Assembly (NCBI GenBank): GCA_019188255.1
Contig: JAETXT010000007.1
Span: forward strand, 3,472,001 to 3,536,000
DNA: 64,000 nucleotides
Direction: 5' to 3'
Source of the DNA: Verticillium longisporum
Taxonomy: Eukaryota > Ascomycota > Sordariomycetes > Glomerellales > Plectosphaerellaceae
The translations under genes were made by a program, and so were the position numbers. The notes under the pieces were generated by a model that worked only from the letters and a program-made list of their open reading frames with translations, had not been told where the DNA came from and ran no database searches. Shown in pieces: positions 13,726-26,285 of the stretch; position 1 is the stretch's first letter, and every line of letters starts with the position of its first letter.

Positions 13726-15111
13726 GGACAGGGACCGCGCATTTTGGAAACCACCGAAAGGCCGAACTTGCAACTGAGTTAAGCCGTAACCTTTTCGTAG
13801 CGTCGTCAACCGCCAGGGGGTATCTGTGCCAAGACTGGATGACCTTCCAGACGGCCCTAGACGAGACAAAGCCAGTGCACCAACACCTCGTCAGACCTCT
13901 GCCCCCTGCTGTCAACTTCCGAGCCGCGGTTTGTCATCAGCACAAGCCATATTGTATGTATCCCCTGGACAGGTCGCGAGTGTGATCAGCTTTTTGAGAA
14001 GCATTCCGATGTCATACCTCCGGCCTGTCATGCGAGAGATTCCACATCAGGACGACAACTGCCATGTCGAATGCGCCAAGCTGCTGATCACACAGACAGA
14101 CACCGTGGTAGACTGGACCACGACAGACTTTCTCACCCTAGACTGACGTGCGAAGCCCCTTTGAGGGCCATCCACGCAATGATGCCGGAGTTTGACGACG
14201 TCGGCTCGCCTTTTGGGGTTTCTTTTTCCACGGAAGCCAAGAATGCGGCACTTGCTAGCTCAATATTCTTATGAACGGGGAACCATTCGATTCCCTCACC
14301 GTTGACCATGCCCCTTGTCTGGAAACCGCAACCTTTGTTGGATGAGGTATGGTCCCCAATAGTTAATCCCGAGTTTTCGAGAAACTCTGCGCCACCCCAG
14401 GCTCAATCCTGCTCGATGTACCGGGAGAGGGGAAGGTTTCCAGTATCGAAACTCTGTTCATCGTCCCTGGCCCTGGGGCTGTCTTGCTCCGCGCAACGAC
14501 CCCTGCCATCGCGGGCCGAGACGAGCGCCCCAGCCAACAGTCCCACAGGGGAAAGGAACGGACTTGAGAGGGGCTGCCAGACAAACGCCTTTGTTTGTCT
14601 TCCTCGTCAAAACCCGTGCGTGCATCTGAGATCCTTTCCCCTCATGACTTTGCCACACGTGGGGTTGGACGTCATATTCTTCATGACACTTTCTAAGCCT
14701 GCTCCTCAACTGATATGTTTGTACAGTACGTGCTGCCGAACATTACCATGTACCTCTGCCAGTACTCCGGGTTCGTTGGCGTGTCTGCCTTGGCGATAAA
14801 TGCCGCCCAAAAGGTGAGGAACGGATTGCCGCTCTCGGTAATGGGGCCGAAGTACCCTGTATGCGAAGCCCAAACACGGGAAGCTCACCCCAGATCCCCT
14901 GAGGCTTTGTCATGATGCCTCATCGGATGGTCTGATCCCTCCTTGTCGCGCTCGCCCGATTTCGAAGTCACTGGTGCGGGCCTCAAGACGCATTCTGAGA
15001 TCAACATCACCCCCCTTGTCCGCTGCCATCTTCTACGGTTGGCTTTCTGACTGCTGGTAGCGCCAGCTGTTGTCGACATGTCACAAGATGGAGGGACCGA
15101 CAGACGTCAAC

Positions 15112-15139
15112 CCCACAACCCACAACCCACAACCCACAA
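15112..15139. repeat. CCCACAA microsatellite, four copies
   Basis: Four perfect tandem copies of the 7-mer CCCACAA. It does not match the usual fungal telomere repeat TTAGGG or its complement. Confidence 0.9.
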
Positions 15140-15865
15140 CCTTGTGCATACCGAGGCATGATTGAGGAGCCTGGTGCACTGTACTTCGTACACTGTCTGA
15201 CGGGGCCTGTAACATACTTGCAGACATCAGGCCATGTTGATATAACATTTTGGAGTGGTGGTCGGATTTCAGGAATTCACAACCCTGGCGAATATTTTGT
15301 CCGACAACTCGTGCAAATGATGGGGTTCAGCCGGCATTCACCCCTTCAATACAGGGATTGGTCTGTCTTGGAATTTTCAATGTTGCCAGAGCTGATCTAG
15401 TATGCCAGAAAGCCAAGTAGGCAAGCCGGTTGACTGTCGAATATGAAAGTAAGAGCCGTTGTGGAAGCGCCGCACAGACGTTATGAATTCGCGATATATA
15501 TGGCGCTCTTACGCCACGCTGACAGAAAAAGTGGCGCAGCCGACTGTGAAGGGGTTCGCCCATCTGGGAGTGCCGGGCCGAGAGATGTTCCAGTCAAAGT
15601 CGTGCAGGGGGGCCGTGGTGACGCCGTAATCTCCCGCTAAACTCTCCAGGTGTGATGCGTCACGATCCCCAGACGCGAAACTTTGCCTGGTAACCTGCAC
15701 CCCTAAACATCATCAATCAACTTGACATTGCCGGCTCATCAAGCAGCTTCCTACTCCTTCACGCCGTTCCCAATATCATCATCTGCGTCATTACTTTACA
15801 GACTGTGCAAAGGTCCCCCTGCACAGTCCTCCGTCACTGTCCATCGCCACCACCCTCTCAACTTT

Positions 15866-18800
15866 ATGCAGACCTGGCCTACTGAGTCATCAGATATCTC
15901 TCGACCAAACGACGCCCAAGAACACCTCACCCCCAATCAAGATGGCTCCCAACACCAACAGCGGCCCCTCAGGCCTGCGCATCTGCCGCAGCACTCTGTC
16001 GGCTCCAGCAGTGCCTCTCCGCACTCCATCGCGGATGGCCTTGACGGCGTCAACGCCGGCCAGCTTGATGAGCGACTTCGTCTGCTGAGCATCCGCAATG
16101 GGCACCCAGATGGCCGTCACTACGTAGCGGGACAACGAATCACCGATTACGAGAATGCATTGGCGCCTTCCACGCCTAGACAGGCGCTTGGCTTCAAGGT
16201 CATCAAGCGTGTTGATTCGCTATCTGATGGTGTCCAGCTCACTGATTTTCCCAACGGTAAGTCCTGAGAATACAACAAACCGCGGTTGGAGGACGGGAGG
16301 CTGATGAATTGTGTGCAGAAATTTTGACTCATGTCTTATCCCACCTGCATCCCGATTCCCACGCGGCTGTCGCGCTCGTTTCGAAGCGGTTTTACTCGCT
16401 GGTCACGACACCCCACGCCTGGCGGATGGCCTTTTGCGCTACTTCCCTGGGCATGAGAGCTTGGCAGACAAGCCTGAGAAAGAGGCCACTGGGCCGTGGG
16501 AACAGGCGACGACAGAATTCGTCCGATCAGAGGCTCGTTATTTCGCCCGCCTGACGTCGCTGGCCACTTGGAGGAGCGAATACCTGCTGCGCACCCGGCT
16601 ACTCAGGGGTCTCGTCAGGGGCAAACCTGGAGCATCCGGCGGCATCGGCACCTCGGCGCGCTCGACCAAGAAGATCAGCGCTGTCTTGACGTACAACTCA
16701 AAGCTACCGTGGGCTGTGACAAGCCTACATGCCATCTTCTCAAACGGCAAGAAGCCGCCGCGTGCCGTCCATGGCGCTGCGGACCTAGGCTTTGCTACAT
16801 GAGCGATCCAACTTCTGGCAAAGTTGAGAAGTGGGGTTTTGATGAGCCGTTCAGCTCTCAGCAGCTCGACGAGGTCTTCCCAGACCTGGAACCCCATGGC
16901 GTTGGTGAGGGGCCTGCCGCTGGACCAAATGTCATGGACGTCAGTGTGCCTTACGGCCTCCTGGCAGGCGAAGGTCACCCTGGCGGTCGTGCGTATTACC
17001 GTCCCATTCACGAGAAGCGCGGTCGTTACCTTACTCACGAGTCGGGCGTGGTCGACACCTACCCTGACATCCCCCGCATCCCAGAGCTCTCCGAGGCCAT
17101 CTCGAGTCTCTGGATCGCCAAATCATCCGCCGTCCCGTACATGACACTCTCCATGGTCGGCATCTTGACAGGCTCGACTCTTGGAGTCGTCACTGCGTAC
17201 GCCCTGGGTGGGGACAACACTGGTCATCGATTCTCCAACGGCGACATGACTGCCCGCTGGGTTCTAAGCCCCGGCGTGCCAATCATCTCGATCAAGGTTG
17301 ATGACCAATACAACCAGAGGAGGAAGAACACCAGGCGCGTGTGGGCTGTTGCTCTGAATGCCCTCGGCGAGGTCTTCTTCCTCACGGAGCCTCCCACGTC
17401 GAGCCTCGATCGAGCCAAGGGCGAGGATGTGACCAAGAATGCCTGGCTCGCAGGGCGATCTGTGTACTGGCAGCTCGTTGAGCAGACGCGTCGCCGCGCC
17501 CGCCCTGATGACTCGGATAAAAACGCTATTCGGGGCGCTTACACTCCTCGATCGCCTGCAGACTCCATGGAGCTGAGCAAAGAGCAACTCGCTGCCGAAG
17601 CACGCGAGATTGAGAAATTCCTTCGACACAAGCCGTCGCACTTTCGCAAAGTTTGCGAAGGATGGGACATGAAACGGGTGCTCGAAGTCGATTTTGCCCA
17701 CGATGATGGGAACGGTGGCGGAGAAGCCATCATCGTGATCGAATGTGGGTGGGAGAAGGGACAAGGTCCCAAGGTTTCGAGATACATGAGATCTCTGCTA
17801 CCCAAGACGCCTCAGCAAACTCGCATCTCTGAGCTGAAAGACGCTGGGATGGAGACTCAACCTGAACAAGTGCCGGCATCCATCTTTGGAGCAAAGGGGG
17901 CCACTGCGAACAGAGCAGAGCGTGAACCAGTCGTTCCAGCGTCCGTTGCCGCCCCTCTGCAGACCCCCACTGGCACCGTCACTCCGGCACCTAATCTTCT
18001 GAGCGACTGGAGCGTCACCGTCTTCGGCCTTGCTGGCTACCACAAGAGCGAAATAACGGCATCCGCCATTGACGTTTCTTTGCATGCCGCTGTTACATCG
18101 GCTGAAGACCCTCTGAGGGAAACGGTCAAGGGCACATCCCACGCAGGCACTCCAATCAGCGTCACGCCGCGTACAGCTGAGACGCTGGCTGAGATCCCTG
18201 GGCGCAGCGCTCGCATGCTCGCCATTGGCACCAAGAGCGGCGTCGTCCTGCTCTGGAACATGCGCGAGACTGGACCACTTGTCAAGGATATGAAGCCGGT
18301 CCGAATCATCCAGACTGAATCTCCCGAGATCTCTTGCTTGGCCCTAAATGGCTTGTACCTCGTCCATGGTGGCAGCGATGGCCTGGTCCAGGCCTGGGAT
18401 CCGCTCGCGTCATCACTAGACCCTCTACGCACTCTGAACGCCAGGCCATCTGGGCGTGTGCCTAGGCACATGCTGACGATGAATCCCGCTCTGGCTAACG
18501 AGAACTACACGGCCGCCCGGACTATCTTCCTCGACCCTGACCCAACGGTTCTTCGTGGCGTCACAGCATTTGGCGCTTTCTTGCGATACTGGTCATACAG
18601 CGCAACAAGCCAACCACCGGGTCGCAAGCGTCGGCTTCGACACGCTGACATTCACGGCCGCCTCGCCACGCGCCGTCAGGGCGGCAAGGTATCGGGTTAC
18701 ATTGCAGCTGAGACGGCTGAGCTTCGTCTCGAGCAAGAGCATCGCAGTCGTGAGCAGGCAAGGCTTCGCAATCGTTTCGGAGTGGGTGCGCTGGGTGACC

Positions 18801-19399
18801 TGACGGAGGAAGAAGCCGTTCGATACGCGCAAATGATCTCTGAGGAGTCCTTCCACACTGATGAACAGCGCCGTACCAGTGCTAGCGACACGGGCGACGC
18901 CAGCTTTGACACCGCCTCGTCATTCAGCGAGAGCACGGCGTCCACGGTCACCCCAGACCCCAGCGTTAACGGCCTGCCTGCCAACGGATTCAGTCCTCCC
19001 CCAACCGTGGACGAAGAAAGCGAGTATGAGATGCAGGTTCAGCAGGCTCTTCGCCTGTCGCTCCTTGAGGGCGTCAACGATCATGGTCACTCGCCACGGG
19101 GGAAGAACTCGAACGACTACGAGGTGCCCATCACCATCAAATCCAAGTCGGCCAAGAAGGGCAAGCGATCTGCTTCCCGGTCACCCCCCGCAAGCTACAC
19201 AGCGCATTCTGGCGCCAACGGCGGGTCGTCCAGCCAGGCCCCGATGACCCAAGAAGAAGAAGACCTCGCACTTGCCCTGAAGCTGAGCATGGAGGATCAG
19301 GGCACACACGGCGGCCCTGTAGATGCGAACGCTATCTATGAGCAGCAGGAGGATTTCCCTTCGCTGGAGGTTAAGGGGAAGGGCAAGGGGAAAATGTGA
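15866..19399 (+). CDS. F-box/WD-repeat/UIM protein, Ufo1-like (two frame breaks)
   Basis: Probable substrate receptor of an SCF ubiquitin ligase. Exons 15866-16256 and 16319-19399 flank a 62-nt intron (GTAAGT...GTGCAG). The F-box (FPNEILTHVLSHLHPDSHAA) is rebuilt across the splice. The middle holds WD-like blades (SGVVLLWNM, DGLVQAWDP). The C-terminus carries three UIM-like helices near residues 960, 1030 and 1110 (EEEAVRYAQMISEES, YEMQVQQALRLSLLEG, EEDLALALKLSMED) and a Lys/Gly tail. F-box plus WD plus three UIMs is the layout of yeast Ufo1. The frame shifts twice, at 16432-16435 (TTTT) and near 16796-16800; one added base at each gives a continuous 1157-aa protein, total length divisible by three. 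The start is uncertain: the frame is open upstream, and an ATG at 15942 in another frame has a better context. Confidence 0.88.
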
Positions 19400-21576
19400 G
19401 GTGCCGTGTTGTGTTGCTATGCGTTGCGTTTGTGTGCCGGTTCTAGTCTCTGTTTCTTCCGGCTGAAGCCAGCTGTTAATTGGTTTTGCCCTTCCCCCGA
19501 CACCACGTTGGATACATAGTTAGCCTTGGAGCACTTCAGACTTTACTTTGGCTCGCACCACCGGTTGCCCAAATTTCGTGATGTGTTCCTGAACAAGTAC
19601 TGGTGCACAATCTATTTTGTCGTCACACGATACTACATGGGCTCATGTGGTTTCGAACTCTCGACGGACGAGCAATTCAACACGAGAGAAGGTAAAGGTC
19701 GCACTGATCGAGACTACTTTGGATATCCATCATAAAAAAAAATGGGAGACTGATGTCATGTTTTACTGCTGGGTTGATAGTCATTGGATTTCGTGTTTTA
19801 AGGTTGCGTCTCCCAGTCAATCAAGACGTCTGGTCCGATTGCTCACAACCTAAAGGCTTATACTGCGGACCCTCGCTCTCTCCGCGCCTTCCGGCAATGT
19901 GACTGCGATATCACATGCACAGTGCTGGTAAGACACAGGCAGTTAGCAAAGACAGGATGTACGTGGCCATCTGCCCACGCCAGTGCAAAGACGAGATGAA
20001 CCAATCTTGATCGCGCGAGTTATCGACGAAAGGTCACGGTTGTACGAATCTCACAACTGCATGGTCTCTGCCACCCGCTCGGATCCATGACAGATTTCGA
20101 ACACTCAATGATGGTGCCGGTAGCAATGATGCCCATCGCAGACATTATCCCGCCCTAACGCGAACATCCCGCCAGCCGTGTCTCACTCATTCTCAAACAT
20201 CACCTCTCCCGTAGCACCACCACCACCATCACGAGCCATAGCCTCGTCATCGTGCTGTAACTAACGAAAGCCAGACGATCACAATCGCCAGCTCGTCATC
20301 AAATCTCGCCTTCACCATCAGCCGCGCCAAGAAGGCATAAATCCTGCATACCACCAGAGGCATCCCCCCCCCCTCCGCAGCGCCCGTGTTTCAGAATACG
20401 AGATGTAGCAACAACGCATAACACCGGCTCGGCAGCCAACGGGCCCTACCGCTACCGCACACCTCAAAACACGAACGGGAGGGTGGTAGGCTGCGCTGGG
20501 GCCAGGAGATCGACGTCACGCCCTCGGGACGCCGCGAAGAGGTTAAAACATGGCGCCCGATGGTGCTCGGTGGCGCTCTTCACGCCGCTGTGCCTCCCCC
20601 CTCTCCTTTGAGCAGATGTCTAGATGTACATGTAGTTCGGTAACTGTGCCTTGCCTGGAATATGCGCACGGGTGTCCCCCCCCCCCCTTCCAGAAGCATG
20701 AATTGTGGCTTGAGACTCCCAGCGCAGGAGGCTGTTGCTGGTCTCACCGAGGGCGCTGCTCACCGCTATTCGAACTCGACGGTGTGCGCTGTCAACTGTG
20801 TTGAACCCCCCTTCTCCTATTGTTGACCCGCGCTTTAGCCTCCCGTCGATGGCGACGCCGACAGTGCGGTATAGGTAGAGGTAGAATACGAGCTACAGGT
20901 GGACCTCTGATTACGCTGGTAAACCCCCGTGTGCTAGCGCAGCACTTGTCAGCAGCCGTTCGTGATGGCGTTCCTGCTAAAAGTGGTTGTTCTCCATCAT
21001 CGTGGTTGGTAAAACACCGTAAGCAGAGATGGCTGCGTAGGGTATTGCCAATAAATCTTCGTTGCCCAACCAAGCACACAGGCAAACAAATATAGGCTTA
21101 GGGTCAATGTCATGGGAAAGAGGCCGTCCGTGACGGCATGGCAAAGAGCAAGACTCCGGGACGCATAAAGGGGTTTTTCTATATGGACCATGCACAATCA
21201 AGATAATCGAAACAGGCTCACGATTACCGCATTGATTGAGGTAGATGATACATTATGTAAATTGCGCAGCTTGAGCCGCTTTCATGGTTCCCCATGTTGT
21301 CTTTGTTGCACCTCCTCATCTGCTGAGCGCATACAGCAGATGGCAGCCGTGCCCGTGTTGCTTCTCTTACATTATCGGCGCCGCCTTGCGCAACCAACAC
21401 CCTCCCATTTTGAACACCTCAAGTCATTAGTCGTAATACAGCTGGCAAAGTCCAGCCGAAGCCCCTCTCATCTCGCCGGTGAGCTTTTCCAGGCCGTTGT
21501 GGCCGAGGGCTCCGATGCCCATAAACACCAAACCCAAAAAAAAAACACCTTCACCATGTCTATACATGCCTGGACC
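19400..21576. other. Intergenic between two convergent genes
   Basis: 3' flanks of the F-box gene (plus) and the surface-protein gene (minus). It contains an A9 run near 19735, C-runs near 20364 and 20680, and a TACATGTA palindrome at 20627-20634. No gene is supported. Confidence 0.5.
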
Positions 21577-23830
21577 TCAGAGCACGTACCCTATGACGTT
21601 CCAAACGCCAAACAGCATGCAAAAAATCAAGTTGTACAACGCTCCGCCGAGCGCCTCATGCGAACCTATTCCACCACCCTCGTCACCGTCGTCGCCATTG
21701 CCGGTCCCACCGTTTGAGACCCCGTTGTTCGTGCTTCTCTGCGTCTGCGAGGCTGATGGATCCGTAAGCGTCGCGGTTGGAGTAGCTTTGATCGATGTGA
21801 CGACCGTCGGCCCAAATGGATAGGTGAAGCTTAGCGAATCGACCGTGACGCCCTCAGGAGCGATGGTGATCGTCTCGCCCCGAATCTCCGTCGTGTAGGT
21901 AGTGTGGGCATTGGGTCCGATGGTCCACGTCGAGTCTTCAATCACCACGATTGATGCGCCGACTTGTGTGATGGTCACACCGCCGACGATCTCGTAGGCC
22001 GTCTGCTTCGGGCCAGCACTGGGGCCGCCGATGGTGTGCCCATCGACCACGACGCCATTAGGCCCTATGGTGACAGTCCCGCCATCAACGTCTTCCGTTC
22101 GAACTGCTATCCCTGGCCCATAGGTGATGGTTGTCTCATGGATGACCACAACCGTCGAGCCTATGGCAGTGATCATCTGGCCGCCAACAACCACATGTTC
22201 CGTTTCAACAGCCTGCGCAGTCGCTGCATGGATGATCGTAGCCGCAGGAGGCAAGGGCACACCGTTTGGTCCGTGGCCTCCGGTGATCCCGGGTGGCCCA
22301 CCACTTCGAACTGCTTCAGAACCGGCGTTCCCGCCTGGGCCGATCCAGAACCCACTGCCGTCTCCCCCGTTCCACGGCCTTTCGATAGTGCTGCCGCCCC
22401 CGATAACATGATCGGGGTTGATCTCGAAGGGTTCGCCGCTCACTGTCACTGTTGTTGTCTGAGTAGGCAGTAAAGAGAAGGTCTGGTTGCCTATGATCAC
22501 TCTTGTTGGTTCCAAGGTGACTGGGAAAGTTATAGCAGCAGGCTGCTTGACAATGTGAGGGAGATCTTTCGGTCCGTCTGGATCAGCCGGGCGAGGTCTC
22601 TGAGGTCTTGTATCGTCGGCAGGGTGATGGTCTCCGGCAAGCGGATTCTTCGTGTCCTTTCCATAGTCGGGCGTGGTCATCGGGCTAAAGACAACGGCGG
22701 GATTCTTGTCTGTGGTGATGAAAGTGACAGTACCAGGCTCCTTGTTGCCTGGGACGGAAATGGCCTCAGGAGGTCGGATAACGTCTGTCGCACAGGCTAC
22801 CCAGTCCAGAGAGGTGAAGCAAAAGGTTGTAAGCATTGGCTGTTCGTTTTTGTTTTCCCCCAAACCGGGACCTTCTTCCCCGAAACCGGGTTCCCCTGCC
22901 TCCTCCTCAGGGTAAGGTGGCGCCTGCGTTGGTGATACGCATGCAACAGGCGTTTCAATGGTAGGGAAGGGAGGCACATAGTCGGCGGGGTCGCCGAAGA
23001 ACGTCGTCGTTGCGGTAAAGACGATGAGATATGTTGTCGGTTTGGAATCACTGGCAGGCGCGGAACAGTCATCTGCTGTCTCAGTGGAGGACTGCAGATC
23101 GCTGCTATACACCAGGTTCGTTGTCGTACTAGTCAGGTTGAGTGACGCAAATACCGGGGGCCGGAGACGGCGTCTGGGCGAGGCTGACTGTTCTGGGGAT
23201 CCGGAGGGTTCTGGGGCGTGCGAGAGAGGACCAGCAGAAAAGGGCGCCGAGGTAATGGCAATCTTGAATGAGCCATCTGCTGAGTTATCAACGGTGGGCG
23301 ATGGCGCAGATTGCTCGAGTCTCGTAGTTGTATTCGAGTACTTGGGTCGAAAGCTCGACAGCGGACGCGGGTGCGGCTGTCCAGGTGGCAGCGGTTTCGT
23401 AAGAGCATCATGTGAATGCTCAGGAGGCATCGCAAGAGTGCGAGTCTGGGCAGGGGATACCGGGTCCTCCGGAAGATCAGCATAGCCTTGAGGTTGCGTC
23501 GACGAACTATCGTGAGCGGAATTCGCCTCGGTGACGATGGAACTGTCAGTCTGTGACGAAGTGAGGTCCGACAATACATGTGAAGTAGCAACTTTGCTTG
23601 AGCCAGTGTCTGTCTGAGCTGGCGGAGGGTTTGAAGCGACTGACGTTGTCGTCGCATTCCAACCTTTGAAGCCACGCCGCACCAATGCCACTGGATCGGC
23701 TGAGAGTTTTCTTAGCGGGAGGTTGAGAGAGGTAAGTACATCAGGGAGGAATCTTACCAGCTCTCGTCGCAGAAGCAGGACCTGGCAATACAGCCAGCGG
23801 CAGGACCAGCACCACGGCAGCGAGCCTCAT
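21577..23830 (-). CDS. Secreted, probably wall- or membrane-anchored repeat protein
   Basis: Exon 1 (23830-23758) encodes a clear signal peptide (MRLAAVVLVLPLAVLPGPAS). A 57-nt intron (GTAAG...CTCAG) joins it to a single long exon (23699-21577); 731 aa in total. The first 350 residues are Ser/Thr/Pro-rich and disordered, as in heavily O-glycosylated wall proteins. The C-terminal third has two related modules of about 60-65 residues: one with VGGQMITAIGSTVVVIHETT then VTIGPNGVVVDGHTIG, the next with VGGVTITQVGASIVVIEDST then ITIAPEGVTVD. These look like beta-strand repeats. The protein ends in a Gly/Asp-rich linker and a hydrophobic tail (LYNLIFCMLFGVWNVIGYVL), compatible with a GPI signal. 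I do not recognise a named family. Adhesin or wall-structure roles are inference only. Confidence 0.85.
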
Positions 23831-25438
23831 GCTGACCGGCTGCCGTCACTGTGGTCGGTTCGAAAGGGACAGAAAAAGGGCGTCAAAAGAAGGCCTGGAA
23901 TCGAGGTGTCGACCAGTTCGGTAGAAGAAGGTCGTGTCAAAATGGTTCGGAGGTTCGAATGGCAGTCAGATTCACGCGCCGCCGCAGCCAAGGTGAAAAG
24001 ATGAAATGAGTGTATGGCAGGCGAACGAAGCTGCCGCCGGCGACAATCGATACTTCAGGTAGCGATTGAGAGAAGCAGAATGCGCGCCGCGTGGACCGTT
24101 GCGTCAGGTCGCTTTCCTCCTCGGCGAGCTGTCCTCAAAGTGTCTGAAGCCAGTCAGTGAGGGCAGGGTGCACAGGCGACGAGGTGCCGACTTGAAAATC
24201 CGAGAGCGTGTGGGCATTCGACCAAGGTAAACTCGGAGGCCAGGGTGAAGGGGGGGGGTGCACACTAGCAGCGGCGCCAGCGCAGCCGGGGCACATGGGT
24301 GTCCATCGTCGGCAGATCCGCAGCCCCCCCCCCCTCCCCCTAAAAGTCAGATGCTAACCAGCAGCAGTTCAGGCATGGCCAGCACAGGGGGACGCCTGAT
24401 CTGTACCTAGGTCCGGCGAATTGGTCCGGGTTGTTTATTACATGTACTGCGCACGTCGGGGCTTTGGCCCCCAACGACAGGTTGTAGGCGGGTTCAATTG
24501 AGATGACGGCCGTGGGGAGCTTGGCGACATGGACAACGGCCGGGCTAGAACCTAGCGCAGCCGCGTACCCATTTGCCGTGCTAATTTGCATGGCGCCCTG
24601 TAATACCGTACGACTATGATGAAGGTCGGGAACAGATCAGAGCAGGAGAAACAAGGGCGGCGTGACCTGCTCAGGGGCGGCGTAGAATATGCTCACCCGA
24701 TGCCGCCGGGTGCCATGATCTATCTGTCTGAGGGAGGGTGGCGTAGCTGTCCTACCATGTATGCGTAACGTTGGCCAGCACATTGCAAATCGGGTTCGAT
24801 TAGTTTTACGCATGGCGATCCTGTCATGCTCGAGCGGCCGGGCATTATTTTCTTGTCTGACCTCCTTTTTTTTACCTCCTTTTCTTAACCACGGCAAAGA
24901 GGAGAAAAACAGGTCGCGGTCGAACAACGGTGGAATATACACCGGCGCCCCATGGATAACGCGGATGGCAGTTTCGCCTTGGCGGGAGGATGATATGCAT
25001 GGGGGAGTTGATTGGGGTCAACGGCAGTCGATGCTCGGGTGGTCGATGGAAGGATTCGATCTCTCCGCGGGCGGCGCCATGGCGATGCCGTTGCGTTGCA
25101 GCAAAGTCAGAATGCTCTTCTCTGGTCTGCCCACTGGCGTCTGTCGAGCCTGGCTTTGCTTCGAAGGGGGGGGGACCTTGCCATGGGGTAATAAAGTGAC
25201 GCGTCGGGGCGGATCGAGTCAGGCCTATCCGTGCAGTCGAGGCGGCGCTGGTACCACCCTCAATCAGGCTTGCCCCATCTAGGAGCAGACTGGAGATGAG
25301 GACAAGATGAGAGGTGCATCGGACGCGTACATGGTAGGTCTAGACGCGCGACCATGGAGCAGAAGGCGTTTCTAGAAGAGTTAGCCGATATTGAGGCGTT
25401 CTCTCGTGGCAGGCTTGAGACCTCTGCATGAGAAGCAA

Positions 25439-25485
25439 GTCTGTCTGCCTGTTTGTCTGCCTGTCTGTCTGTCTGTCTGCCTGTG
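25439..25485. repeat. GTCT/GCCT tetranucleotide microsatellite
   Basis: Imperfect tandem array of (T/C)CTG units with a pure GTCT core in the middle. Confidence 0.9.
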
Positions 25486-25848
25486 AACCGACAGGGAGGA
25501 GATAGATGTTCATCCATCATGAGTATGGCCAGGAGAGCAAGGGGGAAAGGAAGGTTGGTGCTGCCCAGCAACTCATCAACCAGCAGGGACTAGGGGTACA
25601 TGGTAGGAGGGGGGGGCTTTGTTGTGGAGTGGCCCGACCGACGGTTGATTGATGCCATGCGGGAAGTGAAGGGAAGGGAGCTTGAGGCAGAAGAGGCAGG
25701 TTCTCTGGCCTGCGGCGCTCACTAGCCTGCTAGCGAAAGGGGAAGCGGGCCCCCCCGGATAGATGCATGAGGCTGGCTCCCGCAGGGAGTTGTCCAAGGT
25801 GAGGAAGGCTACCAAGGCTACGTTGGGCGCACCTAGCACTTACTTAGT

Positions 25849-25882
25849 ACCTAGCACCTAGCCTCACCTAGCACCTAGCCTC
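25849..25882. repeat. CACCTAGC tandem repeat
   Basis: A unit of about 17 nt built from ACCTAGCACCTAGCCTC is present twice in tandem, with looser copies just upstream from about 25830. Confidence 0.8.
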
Positions 25883-25975
25883 GAGGGCCTTCGCCTCGCT
25901 CCTCGCGCGAGTCGCATCGCGTCCCCATCATGCCCCCGTCTCAAGTAAGACATGGAGTGTGACGAGCCATGCACA

Positions 25976-26020
25976 CCAAGCAACCCAAGCAACCCAAGCA
26001 ACCCAAGCAAACCAAGCAAA
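25976..26020. repeat. 9-mer minisatellite, five copies
   Basis: Five contiguous 9-nt units: three CCAAGCAAC then two CCAAGCAAA. Being a multiple of three it keeps a frame open in which the repeat reads as SNP/SKP or WVA-type peptides, but no gene surrounds it. Confidence 0.92.
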
Positions 26021-26249
26021 CCGCTGACCGCGCCGAACCCGGCACTCTGGATTGAGTTGCCACATACCTCTTGCCCAAAGCCTGCACAAGACCATGATCC
26101 AAGCAGAGACAAGGCCCCCCCCTCTTCTCCACAAAATTACAACAATCAATGTCGCCAGGGCCAGGCCACCACCAGACTTTGCTGAAGATTTCTTGGCATG
26201 GCCGTCTGCGACATTGCCTGCACTTGCTGGAGTCATCAACCACGCTGAG

Positions 26250-26285
26250 CTGTCGAATGACCTGTCGAATGACCTGTCGACTGAC
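26250..26285. repeat. 12-mer tandem repeat, three copies
   Basis: CTGTCGAATGAC occurs twice in tandem followed by CTGTCGACTGAC. Confidence 0.9.

Larger units (their letters stand above)
8967..15865. other. Long gene-poor intergenic region
   Basis: About 6.9 kb with no gene I can support on either strand. Open frames here are short, Pro/Arg/Ser-rich translations of GC-rich or pyrimidine-rich sequence without domains or credible introns. It holds TACATGTA palindromes (9830-9837, 13294-13301), a GC-rich block near 10800-10930, a 13-mer tandem repeat (13693-13725) and a CCCACAA repeat (15112-15139). The right end should contain the promoter of the F-box gene. Confidence 0.5.

Noticed and set aside
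15942..16090. Alternative F-box gene start with a strong AAGATGG context
   Set aside because: That frame stops after about 48 codons and could join the F-box only with another frame change; kept as an uncertainty on the start.
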